Of a DNA stretch of 9,112 nt, positions 6,308-9,112 are shown one piece after another. Source of the stretch: Desulfobacterales bacterium (lineage in GTDB: Bacteria; Desulfobacterota; Dissulfuribacteria; Dissulfuribacterales; JAMONC01); NCBI GenBank assembly GCA_027066725.1, contig JAMONC010000237.1, forward strand, positions 1 through 9,112, in the 5' to 3' direction. The position numbers were made by a program, and so were the translations under genes. How positions within the stretch are numbered: position 1 is the stretch's first letter; each line of letters opens with the position of its first letter. The notes under the pieces were generated by a model that was not told the origin of the DNA, ran no database searches, and saw nothing but the letters and a program-made list of their open reading frames with translations.

Positions 6308-6565
6308 ATGGCCGTTAATAAAGAAGAATTAAAACAAAAGATCCTGGAGTATGCCACAAAGAAGGCTAAACATAAGTCCAAGATGTACATTAAGGACTTA
6401 TATAAGGCAGATCCTTCGGCCAAACCCCGGGAGATCAAAAATGCAGCTAACGAGTTGGTCCGTGAGGGGAAATTAGAGTTCTTCTCCTCTGGAAGTACCG
6501 TTATGTACGGGGTGCCTGGTTATGGAAAGGGTGTAGAAGAGGCATTTGAAGAAGGAGAAGAATAA
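6308..6565 (+). CDS. dsrD: Dissimilatory sulfite reductase-associated protein DsrD
   Basis: An 85-residue DsrD, a small winged-helix-fold protein found next to dsrAB in sulfate reducers. It has been reported to activate DsrAB allosterically rather than bind DNA. The sequence is basic over residues 5-56, with helices at about 4-22 and 41-53. The hydrophobic wing (LEFFSSGSTVMYGVPGYG, 56-73) matches the family. The acidic tail (EEAFEEGEE) makes it a few residues longer than the roughly 78-residue Desulfovibrio protein. A strong SD, AAGGGGGG (6295-6302), lies 5 bases upstream. Codon use is visibly more G/C-ending than in dsrB, as expected for a very highly expressed small protein. It is the last gene before a strong terminator. 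Confidence 0.96.
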   Translation: MAVNKEELKQKILEYATKKAKHKSKMYIKDLYKADPSAKPREIKNAANELVREGKLEFFSSGSTVMYGVPGYGKGVEEAFEEGEE

Positions 6566-6598
6566 GCCCCCTCTATAATACCCAGCTCGCTGAGCAGC

Positions 6599-6634
6599 AA
6601 AGGCCTCCTAAGAAGGAGGCCTTTTATTTTTTTA
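6599..6634 (+). terminator. Strong intrinsic terminator of the dsrABD operon
   Basis: AAAGGCCTCCT (6599-6609) pairs perfectly with AGGAGGCCTTT (6614-6624) around the tetraloop AAGA. A T-rich tract follows (TTTTATTTTTTT, 6622-6633). It sits 33 bases after the dsrD stop and just before the end of the convergent gene. On the other strand it is followed by only three T, so it should mainly serve dsr. Confidence 0.9.
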
Positions 6635-6635
6635 T

Positions 6636-7247
6636 TTAAATTATTTGTTTTAGTTGAGTTAATAATGTTTTTAAATCTCTTCCAAAAAAGAATTCTAATT
6701 CTTGCGTAGTTATTTTTGTTGAAGTTATTACTTTTTTTCTAAACTTTTCATCTGCTTCAATGAAATTTTTTATTTCTTGTGTAGTGTTATATCGAACTAA
6801 GTAAAAGAAATAGTTTAAATCAAATTTTTCTTCATACGCTTCTATTAATTCTAATAAATTGAAATTTGTCTTTAATAGAGCCTTTCTTGTTAATGTGTTT
6901 TTTAAAAATAACTTTTCAACATCTTTAGTGTCCCAACATTTTAATACTCTACATTCAATGGGTCTATATTTATAGCAAGTACACTTACGGGAAGTCTTAT
7001 CATAAAAGATACATGCCCAGCTACCTTTTTTGCCTTTGATCTTTATAATTTCATGTTCTAATGTTATAAGCTGTCTTTTAACAGGATGCCAGATTAGTTC
7101 TCCTTTGCGTAGAGTAATAAGGTGTTTGGGATGTAATGGAATGTTGTATATTGATTCAATATCTTGAATATGGAGGGTTGGCCCTCCTTTTTGACAGCAA
7201 GTACCGCATCTTTTACAAAAGTTTTGATTAAAATTGGAGTATTGCAT
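6636..7247 (-). CDS. Cysteine-cluster (YkgJ/UPF0153-like) protein A
   Basis: A 203-residue protein of the putative zinc- or iron-chelating family. Its N-terminus holds C11-x2-C14-x2-C17-C18 (FCKRCGTCC). A second group follows at C79, C89, C91, C99 and C104, including CTCYKYRPIECRVLKC. The CxxCxxCC start plus a later Y-RP-x2-C segment is characteristic of the family (Pfam PF03692, from memory). Biochemical function is not established; metal binding is inferred. The C-terminal 90 residues are helical and basic with no motif I recognise. The ATG shares bases 7246-7247 with the ATG of the divergent sister gene. No good SD lies upstream of it (AAGATCC only), so expression may be low. It converges on dsrD. 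Confidence 0.85.
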   Translation of the reverse strand: MQYSNFNQNFCKRCGTCCQKGGPTLHIQDIESIYNIPLHPKHLITLRKGELIWHPVKRQLITLEHEIIKIKGKKGSWACIFYDKTSRKCTCYKYRPIECRVLKCWDTKDVEKLFLKNTLTRKALLKTNFNLLELIEAYEEKFDLNYFFYLVRYNTTQEIKNFIEADEKFRKKVITSTKITTQELEFFFGRDLKTLLTQLKQII

Positions 7248-7824
7248 GGATCTTAATAAAAAAAATAAAATAGTAGAATTGGACGAAATATTTAATAACG
7301 TTGATAATGCAGTAGCTATTATTGTTAAAGAATTTCAGCATCTTGTTAAATGTAAACCTGGATGTACAAGTTGTTGCTATGCCCTTTTTGATATTTCATT
7401 TGTTGAAGCATTCAATTTAGCTATGATTATAAAGGATATTAAACGATCAGAAAGAAGAAAACTAGAGCGCTTAGCAAAAAAATTTAAAGAAAAGTTTCTT
7501 AAGTTAATAAAGATTCCCAACATAAATACAATGTCGATTAATAAAATTAGATGCCCTTTATTAACGGATAATGGGCTTTGTTTTCTTTATTTTGCAAGAC
7601 CTGTAAATTGTAGAACATATGGAGTGCCTACAAGTTTAAATGGAAAATCTCATGTATGTGGATTATCAGGTTTTGTTGAAGGTAAAAATTACCCGACAAT
7701 AGAATTATCAAAGGTTCAAAGGCAACTTTTGGAGCTTTCTCTGCAAATTGCTCCTAATAAGGAGTTAGCCTATAAGAGATTTATTATTGCAGATATAATA
7801 CTTGATACCTCTCTTTTTTTATAA
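7246..7824 (+). CDS. Cysteine-cluster (YkgJ/UPF0153-like) protein B
   Basis: A 192-residue protein of the same family as its divergent neighbour. It has C36-x3-C40-x2-C43-C44 (CKPGCTSCC), then C103, C112, C122 and C138, with the family segment FARPVNCRTYG (116-126). The middle (61-95) is a long lysine/arginine-rich helix. The ATG at 7246 is preferred over an in-frame TTG at 7234 because GGAG (7236-7239) lies 6 bases before it. That SD lies inside the coding region of the other cysteine-cluster gene, as any promoter must too. The 3' end overlaps the mobA stop by 6 bases. Apart from the metal-ligand pattern the two proteins look only distantly related, so they are not a recent tandem duplication. 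Function unknown. Confidence 0.85.
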   Translation: MDLNKKNKIVELDEIFNNVDNAVAIIVKEFQHLVKCKPGCTSCCYALFDISFVEAFNLAMIIKDIKRSERRKLERLAKKFKEKFLKLIKIPNINTMSINKIRCPLLTDNGLCFLYFARPVNCRTYGVPTSLNGKSHVCGLSGFVEGKNYPTIELSKVQRQLLELSLQIAPNKELAYKRFIIADIILDTSLFL

Positions 7825-8415
7825 CCTTTTTAATAATTCAAATTCTTCTTCTGTGTTAATGTTTTTTAAACACAAAAGTTTAGGACAAAATGATCTTATT
7901 TTTTCTTCTGTAATTGATCTATAAGGTAGTAACTTTATCAAGGCTTGAAGTCCAATAGTCCTTTTGGGAGTTATAAGAAAGTGTTCTATAATAGGAATTA
8001 GAGATTTATGATATATAGCATGTAGAGGTTCCAACCCATTTTTGAGACATGGTATTACTGTTGGTGCCCATGTATTTATATTTTTCATCCAGCAGATTAA
8101 TTCCTTATTTAATAGAGGCATATCACATCCTACTATAAAGACTCTATCGTATCTTGAGTTTACAAGAGCACTATGTAATCCAGCTAGGGGTCCTTTAAAT
8201 GGATAGATATCAGGTACTACTTGGAGTCCGAGTTTTTTATATGTTTCTAAGTGGTTAGAAACAATGAATACATGTTCAAAGATATTTCTTAATATGTTAA
8301 TTTCTGTTTCGATAATAGTTTTATCTTTCCATCTTGCAAATGCTTTATCTCCTGATAAAAATCTAGAACTTTTACCCCCGGCTAATATTGCAGCACAAAT
8401 TTTGGCATTTGGCAT
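7819..8415 (-). CDS. mobA: Molybdenum cofactor guanylyltransferase MobA
   Basis: A 198-residue nucleotidyltransferase that joins GMP to molybdopterin to make the bis-MGD cofactor of enzymes such as formate dehydrogenase. The N-terminal GTP-binding signature is LAGGKSSR (11-18) followed by SGDK (21-24). GPLAGL (75-80) and the metal-binding GCDMPLL (96-102) are in place. NGLEPLHAIYH (126-136) matches the conserved second substrate region. The start is the ATG at 8415, preceded by AAGGAG about 12 bases upstream; this gives the usual family length. A longer frame to a TTG at 8535 lacks an SD and any conserved sequence. The stop overlaps the convergent cysteine-cluster gene. APS and sulfite reductases do not contain molybdenum, so a link to its neighbours would be indirect, through electron-donating dehydrogenases. 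Confidence 0.93.
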   Translation of the reverse strand: MPNAKICAAILAGGKSSRFLSGDKAFARWKDKTIIETEINILRNIFEHVFIVSNHLETYKKLGLQVVPDIYPFKGPLAGLHSALVNSRYDRVFIVGCDMPLLNKELICWMKNINTWAPTVIPCLKNGLEPLHAIYHKSLIPIIEHFLITPKRTIGLQALIKLLPYRSITEEKIRSFCPKLLCLKNINTEEEFELLKRL

Positions 8416-8568
8416 ATTAATGATTTTCTCCTTATGCTTGTTGTCAAAATCGTAACTTCTCCCTAATCTGATTAATATGGATGAGAGCTTATTAGATTGC
8501 AAGTATTTTGATTGATGATAAATTTTGGGGCACAAAAGGCTAAAAATTAGCTTTTATTTACTTTTCTC

Positions 8569-8597
8569 TTGACATTTTGTAAGATACTGAATATAAA
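8569..8597 (+). promoter_or_regulatory. Strong promoter upstream of the aprB leader
   Basis: TTGACA (8569-8574), a 17-base spacer and TATAAA (8592-8597), the same hexamers as the dsr promoter. Transcription would begin near 8604, about 410 bases before aprB. It drives either a long aprBA leader or a short RNA ending at 8849. Confidence 0.7.
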
Positions 8598-8606
8598 ATC
8601 AGCTAG

Positions 8607-8634
8607 TAATGAGTGACAATTCATTATCAGTAGT
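8607..8634. promoter_or_regulatory. Inverted repeat plus TCAGTAGT element in the apr leader
   Basis: TAATGA (8607-8612) and TCATTA (8621-8626) form an inverted repeat with an 8-base spacer at the predicted start site. TCAGTAGT (8627-8634) follows at once. In the dsr leader the same octamer also overlaps or abuts a palindrome about 25 bases after the -10. It may be a shared regulatory element; the protein is unknown. Confidence 0.35.
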
Positions 8635-8718
8635 AAATAGGTTTGTTTTGTAAAGTCCTTTACTTGGGGAGTATAGAAGATTTAACAAAAGGATTTAAAG
8701 TTTAAAGAGGTCTTGCTG

Positions 8719-8850
8719 ATGAAGAGATATACATCTACCCATATGCCCAAAGGGGTGAAAGGCTATATGGGCAGGTGTTTACATAATAGATTAGAAGTCT
8801 TTAAAAGGTGCTTGTTCCTAAGCAAGAGGGCGAGCACCTTTTTTATTTAA
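8719..8850 (+). CDS. Possible 43-codon leader peptide upstream of aprB
   Basis: An ATG with a good SD, AAAGAGG (8704-8710), 8 bases upstream opens a 43-codon frame ending TAA at 8848-8850. The peptide is basic (10 Lys/Arg, 1 acidic) and has three Met and two Cys. It has no signal or membrane segment and matches no family I know. The frame runs through both the long hairpin and the terminator and stops just after the T-run, so translating ribosomes would disrupt both structures. This fits a regulatory leader, but an accidental frame over a small RNA is an equal alternative. Confidence 0.4.
   Translation: MKRYTSTHMPKGVKGYMGRCLHNRLEVFKRCLFLSKRASTFFI
8803..8844 (+). terminator. Strong terminator-like hairpin inside the aprB leader
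   Basis: AAAAGGTGCT (8803-8812) pairs perfectly with AGCACCTTTT (8833-8842) across a 20-base loop, followed by T-rich sequence (six T at 8839-8844). An inner stem GCTT/AAGC (8810-8813 with 8820-8823) competes with the top of the main stem. It lies 168 bases before aprB, with no terminator-facing gene nearby on either strand, so it ends the leader transcript unless antiterminated. Confidence 0.75.
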
Positions 8851-9012
8851 TAAGCTTGTGTATTGCGCCATTTAGGAAAAACAGGCATAGTCATTTGTGT
8901 ATAAATTAGAAAGGGGGTGGAGCAAGCACAAGCAACTTTAATAAATTGAATAGAGGCGTTACAGGTTAGTGTTAACTAGGAACAAGAAACTAAAAAATCA
9001 GGAGGTATTGCG
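8851..9012 (+). other. aprB-proximal leader, no gene seen
   Basis: This segment lies between the terminator-like hairpin and aprB. A possible -10 (TATAAA, 8900-8905) has no acceptable -35 at 16-18 bases, so a second promoter here is uncertain. A G-rich stretch (8912-8919) looks like an SD but is followed only by a short GTG frame. The aprB SD, AGGAGG (9000-9005), is at the end. Confidence 0.4.
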
Positions 9013-9112
9013 ATGCCAAGCTTTGTCAACCCGGAAAAATGTGACGGTTGCAAAGGTGGGGAGAAGACGGCATGTATGTACATCTGCCCCAACGACTTGA
9101 TGGTCCTTAACC
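9013..9112 (+). CDS. aprB: Adenylylsulfate reductase beta subunit, N-terminus (3' end off window)
   Basis: The first 33 residues of AprB, the iron-sulfur subunit that passes electrons to the FAD subunit AprA for APS reduction to sulfite and AMP. The start MPSFVNPEKCDGCKGG, followed by C21 and C25 in TACMYICPNDL, gives the family's conserved ligands C10, C13, C21 and C25 for a [4Fe-4S] cluster. SD AGGAGG lies 7 bases before the ATG. Codons are C/G-ending compared with mobA and the cysteine-cluster genes, as in dsrD. The gene is cut by the window end; aprA and perhaps qmo genes would be expected next, but this cannot be checked here. Confidence 0.95.
   Translation, partial: MPSFVNPEKCDGCKGGEKTACMYICPNDLMVLN

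Larger units (their letters stand above)
8604..8849 (+). ncRNA. Candidate structured leader RNA or small RNA ahead of aprB
   Basis: This segment is bounded by a good promoter and a strong terminator. It contains a short stem GTAAAG/CTTTAC (8650-8663) and a long hairpin: CCCATATGCC (8738-8747) pairs with GGC-T-ATATGGG (8761-8771), with one bulged T. It ends in the terminator stem at 8803-8842. I recognise no known riboswitch class. It could be an attenuated aprBA leader, an independent small RNA, or the mRNA of the 43-codon ORF inside it. Confidence 0.45.

Noticed and set aside
7234..7245. TTG start at 7234 for the second cysteine-cluster gene
   Set aside because: GGAG at 7236-7239 is correctly spaced for the ATG at 7246 and would lie within the coding region if TTG were used.
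8416..8535. 40-residue N-terminal extension of MobA from a TTG at 8535
   Set aside because: No SD and no conserved residues before the GTP-binding signature. The ATG at 8415 gives the normal MobA length.
8900..8905. Second promoter directly before aprB
   Set aside because: TATAAA is present, but no -35-like hexamer lies 16-18 bases upstream. Kept only as a weak possibility in the leader description.
1..9112. tRNA, rRNA, CRISPR array, insertion sequence or integrase
   Set aside because: No cloverleaf, regularly spaced repeats, transposase frame or terminal inverted repeats were seen on either strand.

Overview
The window looks like chromosomal DNA of an AT-rich sulfate-reducing bacterium. 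The evidence is a dissimilatory sulfite reductase operon (dsrA-dsrB-dsrD) and, at the right edge, the first 33 codons of the adenylylsulfate (APS) reductase beta subunit (aprB). The Dsr proteins resemble those of Desulfovibrio-type bacteria. Taken with the low GC content, this points to a low-GC member of the Desulfovibrionales or a near relative. The taxonomy is an inference; no marker gene is present.

Left part (1-3308): the window opens inside a cheA-type chemotaxis histidine kinase (+ strand; P1/P2 lie off the edge). It converges, with an 8-base gap, on a sigma-54-dependent activator (- strand; cysteine-rich PAS, AAA+, Fis-type HTH). The activator has its own extended -10 promoter and nearby inverted repeats. 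A 62-codon, very basic ORFan with a strong Shine-Dalgarno (SD) sequence follows on the + strand.

Middle part (3309-6634): a 360-base regulatory region leads into dsrA, dsrB and dsrD, and ends at a strong intrinsic terminator. The regulatory region holds an AT-rich terminator, a perfect 20-bp palindrome, a consensus-like promoter, a 12-bp palindrome, a terminator-like leader hairpin and a 10-codon leader ORF. DsrA and DsrB form the siroheme/Fe-S enzyme that reduces sulfite. DsrD is its small activator.

Right part (6636-9112): three genes alternate strands with no intergenic DNA. Two encode CxxCxxCC / CxxxCxxCC cysteine-cluster (YkgJ/UPF0153-like) proteins whose start codons share one CATG. 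The third is mobA (molybdenum cofactor guanylyltransferase), whose stop overlaps the end of the second cysteine-cluster gene. A non-coding stretch of about 480-600 bases then leads to aprB. It contains a strong promoter, a 43-codon basic ORF with an SD, a long hairpin and a strong terminator lying inside that ORF.

The genes for two successive steps of sulfate respiration (APS to sulfite, sulfite to sulfide) are therefore linked within about 6 kb. Both are preceded by a TTGACA/TATAAA promoter, a TCAGTAGT element about 25-29 bases after the -10, and a terminator-like hairpin upstream of the structural gene. This shared leader layout, the 43-codon leader ORF and the nested-start cysteine-cluster pair are the most unusual things in the window.
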